DNA of 64,000 nt from Rhizodiscina lignyota (GCA_010015805.1 ML978125.1:62001-126000), one strand, 5' to 3'. Shown: positions 30,997-42,893, counted from the stretch's first letter. Numbers and translations are program-made. Notes: a model not told the origin generated them from the letters alone.

Positions 30997-32735
30997 ATGC
31001 TTTCACTCGCTGTGCGCATCCTGACAAACCCATTCATTCTTATATCATTATTCATAACCACGATAATTTCTATAATATCATGGGCCTGCAAACCGACACT
31101 CGTTCCAAAAGAGATACCTTGGGTTGGAAAGCCGCGGAGTAGAATCTTCCCACGGACGACAGCGTCACTATTATGCTTCTTTAATGTGCGAAAGATCTTC
31201 GATGAGGGATATAGAAAAGTATAGATCCATTGAAATGACTGAGTCATCTTGGCACTAACTGAATGATCCAGTACTCTCAATATGGCAAGGCATACATTTA
31301 CCCGTCTTACTCTGGTCCTCCGGAGGTCATCATACCTCGATGCGACCTTCCATGGCTGCTGGACCAGCCAGAAACAGTCGTTAGCTCCGAGGCGCTCCAA
31401 CGAGACTTAATGGAAGGCCAATACGCCTTCACCGACCCACAGCTACTCCAATTCCCATTTCACAGTCACATCTTGGTACGATACCTCACCCGCCGAGTTG
31501 CCTGCCTACTCCCCGATATTTGGGACGAGCTACAGCATGCTATCAGCACAACATGGGGCTTCAACAACGTAGAATGGCGAGATATCTGTGTTTGGGATAA
31601 CATGATGTCTATCATTGCCTCAACCTCGAACCGTATGTTTGTCGGGAAACCGCTTTGTCGCAACGAGGACTACCTCTCCAACGCCATCGCATTCGCAAAC
31701 GACGTCACTCTCAGCGTAACAGCGCTATCCCTCGTCCCATCATTCCTCAAACCTCTGCTTGGACCGTTGATCACACTTCCAAACCATTACCACTACCACC
31801 GAACCGCCCGACACACCCTCCCCATCATCAAAGACCGCCTCATGCACATGCGCCGCAAGCAATTTGATCCAACGTACAAATGGACGGAACCAAACGACTA
31901 CATCACCTGGCATATCCAGCAAGCAATGTCAGAAAACATTGGCGAGGAACTCGATCCGATCAGAATAGCCCGCCGGTTAATGCCCATCAATTTCGCAGCA
32001 ATCCACACAACCGCGCTCACAATCACGAACGCAATCTTTGACATTTTCAGTGGACCCAACGCGTCCTTCGTCGTCGAATCGCTACGTGAGGAAGCTGAGC
32101 GGGTGTATGCAGAATGCAATGGACACTGGACGAAAGACGCCGCAGCCAAATTGCTACGCCTCGATTCTGCACTGCGAGAGAGTATGCGTTTGAGCGGATT
32201 CTTGACGCGCAGCGTATTCCGCAAAGTCGTGTCCCCGGATGGACTGACGCATCCGCGCGAAGGCTGGACAATACCGCAGGGCGCGTGGGTGGCTGTAGAT
32301 GTTATTAGTACGCACCACGATGACTCGATCTATGATTTTGCTGGCGGCTATGATCCCTTCCGCTTCTCTCGACCGAGAGAAGAAGCTTTATCTACAACAT
32401 CTTCCGCATCTAACACTCCGCCACCATCAACGCCGCAAGACTCAACTTGCGATTCCGCTTCAGACAAGGACGAGGTGCTCTGGCTCAAGAACCAAGGAAT
32501 GGTTAGCACTTCAGACACCTTTCTCGGTTTTGGTGCAGGCAGGCATTCATGCCCTGGCCGTTTCTTCGTTGCACATGAACTGAAGATGTTGCTTGTGTAT
32601 ATCCTGATAAATTACGATATTGAGCCAATGGCGCAACGTCCGTCGAATATGTGGTTCGGCACGAACATCTTACCAGACATGAAGGCTACCATCAGAGTAC
32701 GAAGAAGAAAAGGTGCGAGTCCAGAGGATGTTTGA
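30997..32735 (+). CDS. Cytochrome P450 with AAIHTT I-helix (ent-kaurene-oxidase-like type)
   Basis: Two exons (30997-31218, 31272-32735) give 561 aa in frame. One N-terminal membrane segment (residues about 8-30). The I-helix reads FAAIHTTALT instead of the usual AGxDT, the form seen in fungal P450s of the ent-kaurene oxidase kind. ExxR is in ALRESMR and the haem loop is FLGFGAGRHSCPGRFF. Between the PERF-like segment YDPFRFSRP and the haem loop lies an unusual insert of about 45 residues, rich in Ser, Thr, Pro and Asp (TTSSASNTPPPSTPQDS). Related fungal enzymes oxidise diterpenes and indole terpenes; the substrate here is unknown. No terpene synthase is nearby. The start was chosen at the ATG just before the membrane segment. 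Confidence 0.9.
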
Positions 32736-33067
32736 GCGTTCTGTTGGCCGGAAATGGTAATAGGATGGAGTTTCGGGGCAATATTGAATGTAAGGTCCTG
32801 ATTATTTCTGCACCAGTCTTGATGGCATGGTTTATCTTGAGACATTAGCATTGCTAGATACCACTTGAGAATTGAGAATTTGTTTCTTTCATATCAATAG
32901 AATCTCATGCGGTTCATTTCAGTCGTACTCTCATTTCATCATCGCAACCGCAAAAGGTACAATTTGTCCAACACTTCCAACTCCCGTCCCATCCCAACGC
33001 CAAACAATTCTAGCGCCTCGATCCTCAACCGCACCCTGATATCATACATAGATGGCCTTTCACCAAC
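32736..33067. other. Convergent 3' spacer
   Basis: Lies between the ends of the P450 and a small minus-strand gene. Nothing recognised. Confidence 0.45.
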
Positions 33068-33307
33068 TCAAAACCTCTTATCAGCATCCCTAAGCGCATC
33101 GTCCTTCATCTTCTCCGCATCGCGCGCCATCTTCTTCGCATCGGACGAGAAGGTTGAGTTGCCTGTCAGTTTCGACGACTTGCTGCCGCTGTTGGTCATG
33201 TCCTTGTACGTCTTGTCGGCGGTATTTCCAGCGTCTTGGACGGCGTTGGTGACGGTGTTGCTGACCGACTTGAGCGTATCGGAGATGGAGTTTGTGATAT
33301 TGGACAT
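33068..33307 (-). CDS. Small hydrophilic protein, unknown
   Basis: 79 aa, no cysteine, no membrane segment. Composition is rich in Asp, Asn, Thr, Ser and Lys (MSNITNSISDTLKSVSNTV, then DAKKMARDAEKMKDDALRD). The heptad-like spacing suggests amphipathic helices, like small LEA- or CsbD-type stress proteins of fungi, but I cannot name a family. Followed upstream by a pyrimidine-rich leader, which favours a real gene. Confidence 0.6.
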   Translation of the reverse strand: MSNITNSISDTLKSVSNTVTNAVQDAGNTADKTYKDMTNSGSKSSKLTGNSTFSSDAKKMARDAEKMKDDALRDADKRF

Positions 33308-33823
33308 TTTGATTGGGATTTGAGGACTCTTGGTCGAGGAGAATATGGTAATCTGGGGTGGTATGTTTGGAGTGGTATGGAGATTTATTCTGAATAATAT
33401 GAAGGCTCGTAGCAGGAAGACTATGGTGTGGGTTTATATAATCGAAATTTTGGAGTATGGGAGCGTCCCATCCTATCCATTTCGCAATCTGAGATGCAAG
33501 CTGACGTCACGCTATCACGAGTGCTGATGCGGAACGTCGACGCCCATCCACATCTGATTGCGACAATTTATTCTATTGGACTGGAAAGAAAAGTAGAGCC
33601 GTATCGCGACTCTTTAGTCGTTGTGTTTCAATTACGAAATATCACGCCCGTGGCCTGGTGAATGGCGGCTAGAGGGTCAATTTTCTACGGCGACAGGGGA
33701 GAAGGGCCTCCGCAGAGACTAAAATTGCAGTGCACGACGGCTCTGCGCCAGCATACATATATCGAAACATACTGGTAAGCTTGGATCTTATGGCAGTATG
33801 CTGCACGTCGTTATTGGTTGACT
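33308..33823. other. Spacer before the cluster
   Basis: Upstream flank of the small gene and 3' flank of the first SDR. No gene seen. Confidence 0.45.
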
Positions 33824-34739
33824 TCAGCAAACCCATCCTCCATCAATGACCTGGAATTGTGAGTCGTAGATCAAAGGAGACGCAGACATCGACCTACCTG
33901 AACGGTCCCTGTAATGTACTGACTTTGATCACAGAGCAGCCATGCAATGAGCGAACCAACTTCATATGGGGTCCCTCTCCTCATAATCTGACATCTCCAA
34001 ACTTGCTCACCTCCTCTTGCGGCTACCGATTTCTGCTGCATTGGGCCATCAATCAAGCCACTAGACTTTTCAGCCTCCCATTAATGTGCATCAAGAGAGA
34101 ACTGTACTCACGGAGCAATGCAATTAATGCGAATCCCCCTCTCGCCAACCTCTTTCGTCGCTGCTCTTGACAATCCAATAACCGCGTGCTTCGACGCCGT
34201 ATATGCGGCATTCTTCGGGAAACCGATGACACCACATATGCTCGCTGCATTGACGACGCTTCCTTTGTCATTCATGTTTGCCAACTGCGCCCTCATGCAA
34301 TACATGACACCGTGAAGGTTCACATCCATAACGAAATGCCAGTCGTCGATATCTTGATCCTGCACACGCTCCTTGTTGATGCCCTTTGGAATCACGCCGG
34401 CCAGGTTTACCGCTCCGTCTAGTTTGCCAAACTCCTGCACCGTATATTGAGCGTCCTCATCCACATTACGAGAATACAGGGTCGTCATACCTTAACAGTC
34501 TTCTCTATCCATGCGTCGACCTGCTTGTGATCTCGTACATCCACAACAGTGGATAAGACCTTTCCTTTGCTGACATTTTCAATCTCTTTGACCTTCTCTT
34601 CCAATGCTTGTTCATTAACGTCTGCTACTGAGAGATACGCGCCCTGTTCTGCGAGAAGGAGAGAAGTCTGAAAGCCAATGCCAGACCCAGCACCCGTGAT
34701 AGCAATAATTTTGCCTGTGATATCGAAATTGACTGGCAT
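33824..34739 (-). CDS. Short-chain dehydrogenase/reductase 1
   Basis: Classical SDR of 253 aa in four exons (34739-34491, 34434-34112, 34060-33898, 33850-33824), exactly in frame. TGAGSGIG binds the dinucleotide; an acidic residue after the second strand (SVADVN) favours NAD(H). NLAG is the NNAG-type structural motif, AASICG carries the catalytic Ser, and YTASKHA carries the catalytic Tyr and Lys. The end GTVQVIDGGWVC is the usual SDR C-terminus. Left border of the enzyme cluster; it shares a 483-bp divergent promoter with the alcohol dehydrogenase. Confidence 0.9.
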
Positions 34740-35222
34740 GACGAACGGAAATCTGGAGACAAGCAAAACTTACAGCGTCGAGTAAGTCAAGAAAGACGTG
34801 CTCAAAACAGAGACTGCATATTCGACAGCATGCCTATGCGAAATCACGAGGCGGAAAATAGTCTCCTGCCGAGCATCTCCTGGAGAGTGACGTTCTTTTG
34901 GCAATGGTTTGTTGAAAGGCGAAATGCCAGCCCCTTGCCGCTTTTCCCAACACGGAAGAAACCCCCGATATCCCCGCACTGGCCGGCAACTGAACTCCGA
35001 AGGGAAATCCAACTTCCATTTCGAGTTTGAGGGTGCTGTGGTGGAAATGGATTTCCATTCTTCCAGAGATACGAGGAATGCGGTACTATTGACTGTATCC
35101 GTGGGTGAAATGCGGAACCGAAGATGGAGAGCACGCGGCGCACCGAGAGTCGACGCGTCTTTTGGGAAGTTGACGCGTCAAATGTCACTCAAGTTGGAAG
35201 TCAGAAGAGTTAGTAGAACAAG
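34740..35222. promoter_or_regulatory. Divergent promoter, SDR 1 / alcohol dehydrogenase
   Basis: 483 bp between two outward starts. Two perfect GACGCGTC palindromes sit at 35152-35159 and 35172-35179, 20 bp apart centre to centre, 44-71 bp before the dehydrogenase ATG. ACGCGT is the MBF-type core in yeasts, but in this cluster it may be a site for another factor. Confidence 0.5.
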
Positions 35223-36363
35223 ATGAAGGCCGTACAGTACGACCCAGTAAGTCGAATCGCACCAGGTCGAGAAGAGATCAGGAATTGACATTAGCAGATC
35301 CAGAAAAAGGTTGTCATCAACAATGTTCCAATTCCAGAGCCTGGCGAGAATGAATTCCTCGTACGCGTGGCATCGGCGTCTCTCTGTCACAGCGATTTGA
35401 TGGCAATTGGCGATTCATTCATTCCAGGTCGAACAGAACCCGTCACGCTCGGCCACGAAGGGGCAGGCTACATCGAAAAGCTACATCCAACCGCCGAGGG
35501 TAAAGGGTTTACAAAGGGTGACGCTATCGGCTTTCTGTACATCATTGGGTGCTGTTTCGAGTGTGATGGCTGCCAAGTTCACAACAATCACTGCTTGACA
35601 AGACCGAGTTACACCCAGGGATTCACATTCGATGGCTTCTTCGCGGAATATGCGCTCGTGGATTATCATAGTGCGATCATACTGCCCAAGAAGATTGCCG
35701 TTCGAGTGGCATCCCCGTTGTTTTGTGCTGGAGTGACAGGTTGGTGCTACCTTCTACCTATCCCGTGCTCAAACCTGACGAAGATTAGCATTCCATTGTG
35801 TCGAGTCTTGCGGTCTTGACCCAGGGCAATGGCTGGTTATTGTTGGATGCGGCGGTCTTGGCCAGCTTGCAATTCAGTACGCGAAAGCAATGAGGTTGAA
35901 GGTCATCGGTGTTGACATCCATGACTCCGTTCTCGAAGTGGCATTGAAACAAGGCGCAGACTATGTCTTCAACTCTCGCGCCAATAAAGACTACGTGCAG
36001 CAAGTGAAGCAGATAACTGGCAGTACTGGTGCAGATGCTGTAGCCGTTTTCAGCGCTGCAGAAGCGGCCTACCGGAGTGCGACACCCTTGATCAAACTCG
36101 GAGGTGTATTGATGGTCGTCGGTCTCCCGGACAAAGGCGTTACGCTTGATGCGCTCGACATTGCTCGTGGGACTTTCCGGGTAAAAGGAGACTCCACAGG
36201 AATTCCAAGTAGAATGCCGAGAGCTATAGAATTCACAGCAGAGCACAACATCTTGCCCGAAGTGGAAGTTTATCCGTCCTTAGACGACGTGCCGAAGATG
36301 ATCGAAAAGATGCAAGCGGAGCAAAGTACGAAGAGGATGCTGGTGGATTTTTCAAAGCTTTAG
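35223..36363 (+). CDS. Zinc-dependent alcohol dehydrogenase (MDR family)
   Basis: 346 aa in three exons (35223-35246, 35298-35739, 35789-36363), in frame. The first exon has only eight codons. Catalytic zinc ligands: Cys38 in SLCHSD and His61-Glu62 in GHEGAG. Structural zinc is bound by the Cys93/94, Cys97, Cys100 and Cys107 set (CCFECDGC, NNHC). Cofactor fold GCGGLGQLAIQYAK; the Asp after the second strand (VIGVDIHD) favours NAD+. Bacterial-type length. It would interconvert an alcohol and an aldehyde or ketone of the cluster's pathway. It converges on the VOC gene with 67 bp between stops. Confidence 0.93.
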
Positions 36364-36430
36364 AGTTAGACTAGACCAAGCCAATTTCAATATAAGACCT
36401 TGCCAAATCAATCTTTCAAGGGCCTCAAAT

Positions 36431-36973
36431 TCATCCCCTGTTTCCCATCAGCTGCTCAAAGCTGCAACTCAGGCACTCAATTACATTGCCCCACGGATCT
36501 TGCAAGTACAGTGCCTTCTCACCATACATCGATACAGTCTCTCCGATTTGCTTGCCGCCTAGCTTGGTTGCTTTCGCCGCAATGGCATCCGGATCCGAGA
36601 CCGTGATAGCAATGTGAAAGAAACCGCCTCTTGCATAATCGAATGGCTCCGGCTGTTTGTACGGCGGATCGCTGAACTCAAATACCTCAAAACCGACCGA
36701 GTTACCGCAAGCGAGCCATGCCGTTTTCACTTTGTGCAGCTTGTTGTTGTATATCTTGAAGATCGGAGCATCTGGCGTCTCTGCGCGGTCCGTCGCTCTG
36801 TCTGAGCGGATTCGACGAAACCCAAAAACTTCCATGTAAAAGTTGCATGCCTCGTCGCAGTTTGGTACGGAAATGGCGACGTGATTGAACACGAAATTCT
36901 CGTTTTTGTGCACCTGTGGCTTGTCAGAATGATTCTTTTCGGTAAGGTGGTTGCTCCGGCTTACTGCCGTCAT
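36431..36973 (-). CDS. VOC/glyoxalase-bleomycin-resistance-dioxygenase superfamily protein
   Basis: 180 aa, single exon. Two beta-alpha-beta-beta-beta modules: FNHVAISVPNCDEACNFYME opens the first and GFFHIAITVSDPDAIAAKA the second. Metal-ligand positions are His in NHVAISV, His in FHIAITV and Glu in NVIECLS, with a further Glu in SVGFEVFEF. This is the layout of lactoylglutathione-lyase-like and fungal dioxygenase-like VOC proteins, so a metal-dependent isomerase, lyase or ring-opening role is possible. The substrate cannot be read from sequence. Divergent from the aldo-keto reductase. Confidence 0.88.
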   Translation of the reverse strand: MTAVSRSNHLTEKNHSDKPQVHKNENFVFNHVAISVPNCDEACNFYMEVFGFRRIRSDRATDRAETPDAPIFKIYNNKLHKVKTAWLACGNSVGFEVFEFSDPPYKQPEPFDYARGGFFHIAITVSDPDAIAAKATKLGGKQIGETVSMYGEKALYLQDPWGNVIECLSCSFEQLMGNRG

Positions 36974-37351
36974 TTTGAGGTATCTTTTTCGAGATGACTT
37001 TTTCTGGTAGATTTCAGCGCTCAAGGCAATGAACGAGTATTGGCCTTCATATCTTGGCCGTTTGGCGTGCAACTACGCGTGCCTGATGCGCTGCGCCATC
37101 CGCAAACGAGGGGGAGATCCAGGGGAAAGCTTTTCCATCCGTACGGTAGGAGCTGTGCCACTACGCGCGATACTTTCAGAAGTCGCTCAATGGTCCAGTC
37201 GGTTACCGGCGGCGACCACATTTACTCCAGATGTCAGAAATCGGTACTGGTGGCAGCCGTGTTCTTGAGAGATACTCTTAACACTTCCAGTTCTCGTTTA
37301 CTTTTGGACTCAGAAGAGTAGAATTGATCCATTTCTCACAACTCAATCATA
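36974..37351. promoter_or_regulatory. Divergent promoter, VOC / aldo-keto reductase
   Basis: 378 bp between outward starts. One ACGCGT at 37075-37080. Also a CCGGCGGCG word near 37205. No TATA box recognised. Confidence 0.4.
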
Positions 37352-38532
37352 ATGCCTCAGATATCAAAGCGTCAACTGGGCAAAGATGGGCCGTTTGTTT
37401 CTGCTATAGGATTTGGTGCAATGAGTTTGAGTTATGCTTATGGGAAGCCTGGTGATGACGAGGCGAGGTTCGCGGTGCTTGATCGCGCTCTGGAGCTTGG
37501 CGCGACCTTTTGGGATTCGTCTGACGCGTGTACGCGATCTCCTCAACATCTTCATCAAACCCGAATATAACTCTCACGACGGCTAGATTTTGATAGCGAA
37601 GATCTACTGAAGCAATGGTTCGATCGTACAAAGAGACGCGACGATGTCTTCCTCGCAACAAAGGGCGGGATGGTACGAGACGCGTCGGGGAAGCTGAGTG
37701 TCAGATCAGATCCCGAATATGTTAAAGAGGCGTGTAACAGGAGCTTGAAACGGCTAGGGATAAAAAAGATTGATCTCTACTACTGCCACCGCGTAGATCC
37801 AAATGTCCCAATCGAGCATGTTGTCACGGCTCTGGCAGAGCTAAAGGCGTACGTTTCCCTTCCTCCGAAGTTTTCGAAAATTAACAAGTCACATCGCAGT
37901 GAAGGCAAGATTGGTGCAATCGGACTATCAGAAATTTCTGCTGCAACGCTGCGACGTGCGTGCAAGGTGCATCCAATTTCTGCAGTACAGACTGAATACA
38001 GCGCCTTTGCTTTGGATATTGAGGACCCGAACATAGATCTTCTGCGGACATGCAAAGAGCTCGGAGTCGCTGTTGTAGCATATGGCCCTCTCGGGCGAGG
38101 TCTTCTCACTGGGCATCTTACCTCTCGCGATCAATTCGAAGCCGGAGACTTTAGGATTCATGCTCCCCGATTCAGCGAGGAGAACTTCCCAAAGAATCTC
38201 GAGCTTGCCGAAACATTCAAGAATTGTGCAGAACGAAAACACTGCACTCCAGGGCAAGTTGCTCTTGCGTGGCTGTTAGCACAAGGGGATAACATCATTC
38301 CAATTCCGTGAGTTTGTTGCAGTCTCGTACAGACATTGAGCTTCATTGACGGTATCACAGCGGGACCAAGAAGATTAAATATCTTGAAGAGAATATGGGG
38401 GCACTGAGCGTGTCCCTAACGGAATCTGAGCTGGAGGCCCTCAGACATGACATTGAAAAAGTGCAGGTTATGGGGGAGAGATACCCAGAGGCTCTTGCGC
38501 AGTATTCTTTTGTGGACACTGTAGAACTATGA
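37352..38532 (+). CDS. Aldo-keto reductase (AKR13-like)
   Basis: 339 aa in four exons (37352-37529, 37587-37848, 37900-38307, 38361-38532), in frame. Tetrad: Asp and Tyr in WDSSDAY (the Tyr codon is formed across the first splice), Lys in LATKGG, His in YYCHRVDP. VSAIGFGAMSLS is the N-terminal hairpin and strand; QTEYSAFALDIE and YGPLGRGLLTG line the pocket; the C-terminal PGTKKIKYLEEN is the NADPH-binding loop. Type and length fit the fungal pyridoxal-reductase/AKR13 group, unlike the AKR7-type enzyme at 4.6 kb. It ends 75 bp from the convergent EthD gene. Confidence 0.92.
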
Positions 38533-38607
38533 AACTGAACTCGGCCGATACCATCGAATCGAAGCACATGCATGGAATTCCACATTCGCCTTCTTCCTCC
38601 GTAGAGT

Positions 38608-39094
38608 CTACTGTTTCTCCGGAATCACTAGGTTGTCGTATCCAATCTGTATATGAATTGGATGCTGTAAGAAAAGCTTTTCATCCTCTTCACAAGATTT
38701 AGCACGACGCCAGACAGTAGGATGTGGAAGGTCTGACTTACCCACAATCACCTTCTTGAACTCTTCATCAGATGCTATTTCCTTCCAATCGTCAAGGCTA
38801 TCTAACCAGACTTCTGCGACGCCATCGTATTCCAATACCGGGATTCCAAACTCGGCAGCCTGCTTTCGATATTCAGGCGTGATATGGTGCTGACATCTTC
38901 AGATTTGGTTGGCAGCTCAAGCAATAAGAACGATATCGTACCTGGTTGTACTTGCGAGTTTTATTCGCGAACAGCTTGTTCTGCATTGCAAGCTTCACAT
39001 GCTGACCCTTCCAATGTTCATGGAATTGCTCATCTGATATGTTCGGCAGTTTTTTCAGGAACAGGGAAATCTTGACGTATGGCTTGCTCGTCAT
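38608..39094 (-). CDS. EthD-domain protein
   Basis: 126 aa in three exons (39094-38942, 38889-38742, 38687-38608), in frame. ISLFLKKLPNISDEQFHEHW is the EthD opening, followed by QHVKLAMQNK, a HxxP-type centre (HHITPEY after splicing), YDGVAEVWLDSLDDW and the C-terminal strand HIQIGYDN. This matches the small EthD proteins of fungal aromatic-polyketide clusters, some of which act as decarboxylases or ring-forming helpers. The His-rich centre is the likely active site. Its presence without a polyketide synthase is odd. It shares a divergent promoter with a P450. Confidence 0.9.
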
Positions 39095-39530
39095 TTTGCG
39101 TATGCTTAAATTGAAGATAGAGTATGCAAGGATATCAGCTCACAATTCACACAATAATGTAAGTGCAGAGCCTTGTGAGATGTGCTTGTTAAACAATTGT
39201 GCGTTTTAGGACTAGTGCATCATGCGGCATGCTCCACCGGATAACGTATTGCGAGGCACACCTCCAGCCACATTGCTCCGAGATTCCCATCCAGTTGTCC
39301 GCGAAGTTCACTGCTCGGTCTGTTGCATTCTTCTCGGTCTTAAAATCAAGGCAGGACTTAATTTGGAGCTTGGTTGAGCGCGGAAAATGCCACTGCACAA
39401 TTCCTGGCTTGAACCAAATCTCGACTTCACTTGCTAGCCCGTCGCATCTCACTTTCACAAGCAGATAAATTTACATAAGTGGTGATAACCACTGAAGCTC
39501 TCGCTCAAAATAACGTTTAAGACCAGCATC
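39095..39530. promoter_or_regulatory. Divergent promoter, EthD / P450
   Basis: 436 bp between outward starts. Unlike most intergenic regions of the cluster it has no ACGCGT. No other motif recognised. Confidence 0.4.
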
Positions 39531-41376
39531 ATGGCTGTTCTCAATGTCGACTTTCTTTCAACTGGACCCAATCCTTGGACAGTGGTTGCTCTATTAGTAG
39601 CTGGAGGTGTACGTTCTCTGAATCAAACATATCAATGCTGATCAGCTAACTTTTGAATTAGATCTGTATCCAACTTGCCTATATTGTCATATACCGGCTG
39701 TATTTCCACCCTCTTGCCAAGTATCCTGGACCTTTATTGGCTCGTATATCACCGGTAATGTATCTAGACCAAATTTGACGTCAAAATACTTATCGACATC
39801 AGATCCCAATCACGATTAGCCTCCTGAGGGGTCGCATACCATTCTTCGTTAAAGATGCCCACGACAAGTATGGCCCTGTTGTCCGCGTCTCTCCGAATGA
39901 GTTATGCTTCGACAACGAAGCGGCCTGGAAGGACATCTACGGCAGCAGGCCTGGCCACAAGAACTTTCACAAGGATCCAATTCACGTCGGATCGATTCAA
40001 AGTGTGCCCGGAGTAAGCACTATCACGATGGCCAATGACGCAGATCATGCACGGCAGCGGCGGGCTCTTTCGCATGCATTCTCAACCAAAGCGCTCCTTG
40101 AGCAAGAATACATTGTTAAGAGCTACATCAACGTCTTCTCGGAGAAAATGAAAGAGTTTGCGAAGAATGGCACACCAGTCAATGTGACCGACTGGTTTGC
40201 ATTCACTACTTTTGACATCATTGGTGACATGGCGCTCGGAGAACCGTTTGGATGCCTCACTAATGAAAACTTTCGATTCTGGGTCCCCCTCATCAGTGAT
40301 TCAATCAAGGCCGGAGCGATTGAACAAGCTACTCGAAGGATGGCGGAGACAGATTCAGCAATGCAAAAGTTCCTTCTGAAATGTATTCCGGAATCCATAC
40401 GCGGGACCAGGAGGAACCATCTCGACTATAGCAAAGAAAAGATTCTCAAGTATGGCATCTTGAAATGACTAGAATCAATTGATGCTGACGATGTCGCAGG
40501 CGTATGCAGCAGACGAACAACGAACACAAGGATTTCTTGTACTACCTCATGAAGCAGCAAGACAAGGATCAGCTAAACCTTGACGAAGTAATTGTGAACG
40601 GGGCTTTATTCATGTAAGTCGATCATAGTCATTTCGTAGCATTCCTGGCTAATTCCGAACTTTATAGCATTGCGGGCACAGAAACAACAGCAGGGTTCCT
40701 GACCGGCCTCTTCAATCAGCTGCTGCGGCAGAATAATCGCCACATTCTTGACAAACTGATCAAAGAAATTAGGTCGAACTTCCAGTCCGATGCCGACCTT
40801 TGCTTCGAAGAGCTCGTGAAGCTGCCGTATTTGACTGCGGTGATTGAAGAGGGCCTCCGCATCTTTCCTAGCGCGCCGATTGGTTTTGTTCGCACTGTAC
40901 CTCAAGGCGGCGATATTGTAGATGGACATTTCGTTCCAGGTGGAGTATGTTCTGCAACAAGCATCAGACTATCAGAGCTGACAAGTGCAGACTACCGTTT
41001 CCGTGTGCATGTGGGCAGCATCGCACAGCGAGAGAAACTTCGAGGATCCGTACGTCTTCCGTCCAGAGCGATGGCTGGATAAGGAGAACAGCAAGGACAA
41101 GCTGACTGCCAGCAATCCCTTCTCTTTGGGACCGCGGGGATGTATCGGTCGAAAGTAAGTTCGGATGAGCATGTCTGCAGCCCGTCACTAACGCCCGGTA
41201 GCCTCTCGTACATGGAGATGCGACTCATAATTGGCAAGCTGCTCTGGCATAACGATATCGAGATGCATGGCGATAATAAGATCTGGGATCCTAAGAACGA
41301 CCATGAGAATATGGTGGTCTACAATAACTGGATAAAACCACCGCTTTGGGTTAAGCTGAGTCCGCGCAAGATGTAA
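39531..41376 (+). CDS. Cytochrome P450 (isotrichodermin C-15 hydroxylase-like type)
   Basis: 515 aa in seven exons (39531-39608, 39662-39754, 39803-40449, 40500-40613, 40668-40944, 40991-41154, 41202-41376), exactly in frame. N-terminal membrane segment ([20 protein letters not shown]), hinge [11 protein letters not shown]-helix AGTETT, ExxR in EEGLRIFP, meander [10 protein letters not shown] and haem loop [12 protein letters not shown]. All catalytic residues are present. The family includes trichothecene and polyketide hydroxylases. Central oxidase of the cluster. It shares its promoter with the EthD gene. Confidence 0.93.
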
Positions 41377-41710
41377 AGTGCGATTATCGATAGTCGAGAT
41401 TGCAGATGCGTGTTCTTTATCACTGTCCCATAACTTAGGCATATGCGGAAAGCCTTAGAGAAAGCAAATTTTACTAAATATTCATGGCAAACACGTGTGG
41501 TCAGAGATTTTGCGGAGTTCTGACTTGTTGAGCTGCACCTAAAGGCAAGTTGTGATATGTCTAGAAGCGGCGCTGACACGCAATGATTAAGTCTTCAGGG
41601 TTTGAGTGACACTATTTTTCTTAAATTCTGGTTCGAGTAGAGACTTCAAAAATGCTGTAACAGTTTAGGGTTTTTCTAAGTTCACACTCTCGATCTCGAT
41701 CTCAACTGCA
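41377..41710. other. Convergent 3' spacer, P450 / SDR 2
   Basis: 334 bp between two stop codons. Nothing recognised. Confidence 0.5.
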
Positions 41711-42508
41711 TCATCTATCATACGCTGCGAGAATGTGATCAAAGTATCCCTTTGTGAGATCTTTCAGTTCCGGATGTGTAGCCACCCAAAGCTTGTTCTC
41801 CTTGATTCCTTCAACAATCATCTGTGCAGTGTCGCTCGCTGGTATCCGCCTCGCCTCTCGCTTCTTAACCTCCGAAACCAGCGCGTCCCCATACTTCTCC
41901 GGCCTGCTGCGCTCGCTCTTCATGATATCTGTCACTGTGCCCGCCACGATCACGTTCGTAATGCCTACTCCATGTTCCTGAGACTCTGCTTGGAGCGCAG
42001 CACCGAGCGCCATGACCGCCGATTTGGCAGACGTGTACGGGCCGTGGAGAGTGAACCAATTGGGAACCATGCCTGCCTGCGATCCGGTGATGACAATGTG
42101 GCCAGATTTGCGCTCGTACATCTCTGGGTAGTAGAGCTGGACGAAGTTAACGACGCCTCCGAGCACTACATCGTACACCCAGTCCCAGTCCCGCTCCCGG
42201 TGCCTCGCAAATTCGCCGCTTGTCGTCACGCCAGCGTTGAGAACGAGTACGTCAACGGGCCCGAAGGTTTTGGCAACTTGGTCGTGAAGGCTTTTGACTG
42301 AGGATCTGTCTGAGACGTCGCAGACTATAGGAAGTACTTTTGGTGCTCCCGCAGCCTCGATCTCCTTTGCCGTTTCCGCGAGTCGTTCTTGGTTTGTAGA
42401 CGCGATGACGATGTTCATAGAATCTTTTGCAAACTCGAAGGCGACGGCTTTGCCAATGCCAGTGGCACCACCTGTTATGACGGCCGTTTTACCCTTCAAG
42501 TCTTTCAT
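41711..42508 (-). CDS. Short-chain dehydrogenase/reductase 2
   Basis: Single-exon 265 aa. TGGATGIG dinucleotide loop, Ser/Thr-Asn after strand two (IASTNQ) suggesting NADP(H), LNAGV, catalytic Ser in VITGSQAG, and YTSAKSA with Tyr and Lys. The tail (VATHPELKDLTKGYFDHIL) is typical of fungal SDRs with a C-terminal helix over the pocket. The only intron-less SDR of the three in the cluster. Divergent from the EthD-like gene. Confidence 0.92.
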   Translation of the reverse strand: MKDLKGKTAVITGGATGIGKAVAFEFAKDSMNIVIASTNQERLAETAKEIEAAGAPKVLPIVCDVSDRSSVKSLHDQVAKTFGPVDVLVLNAGVTTSGEFARHRERDWDWVYDVVLGGVVNFVQLYYPEMYERKSGHIVITGSQAGMVPNWFTLHGPYTSAKSAVMALGAALQAESQEHGVGITNVIVAGTVTDIMKSERSRPEKYGDALVSEVKKREARRIPASDTAQMIVEGIKENKLWVATHPELKDLTKGYFDHILAAYDR

Positions 42509-42893
42509 AGTGGAGTTGTTGAATTTGAAATGAAAGGTGGAGATGAACTCTTTGAAACGAAGAATCGATGAGAGAGATTAGAAACAGGTAAAATCTCTCA
42601 CAACCTACAGCACAGTTCAGTCTCAACATATATATTGACCTTCCATCGAAGATCTACTAATCCTTTGATTAACGCGTAGTTTGTGATACCTTGACTGGAA
42701 AGCCGGCAGGTTGACGTTATGCCCCGCGTTTTCCCCCAAGCTTCGGAGCGCTCTTTGGCAAAAGGTATCCGCGCCAAATGATGCAAACGTGACACGGCAT
42801 TTTTAAAGATGGAGTTTTCAATACTGCTCCAGAAGAGGATTTTTAGACTTGTGTCCAAGGAAACTCATATTCGAGGCATACTACTTCAACATC
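42509..42893. promoter_or_regulatory. Divergent promoter, SDR 2 / EthD-like
   Basis: 385 bp between outward starts. One ACGCGT at 42672-42677. No TATA box recognised. Confidence 0.4.
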
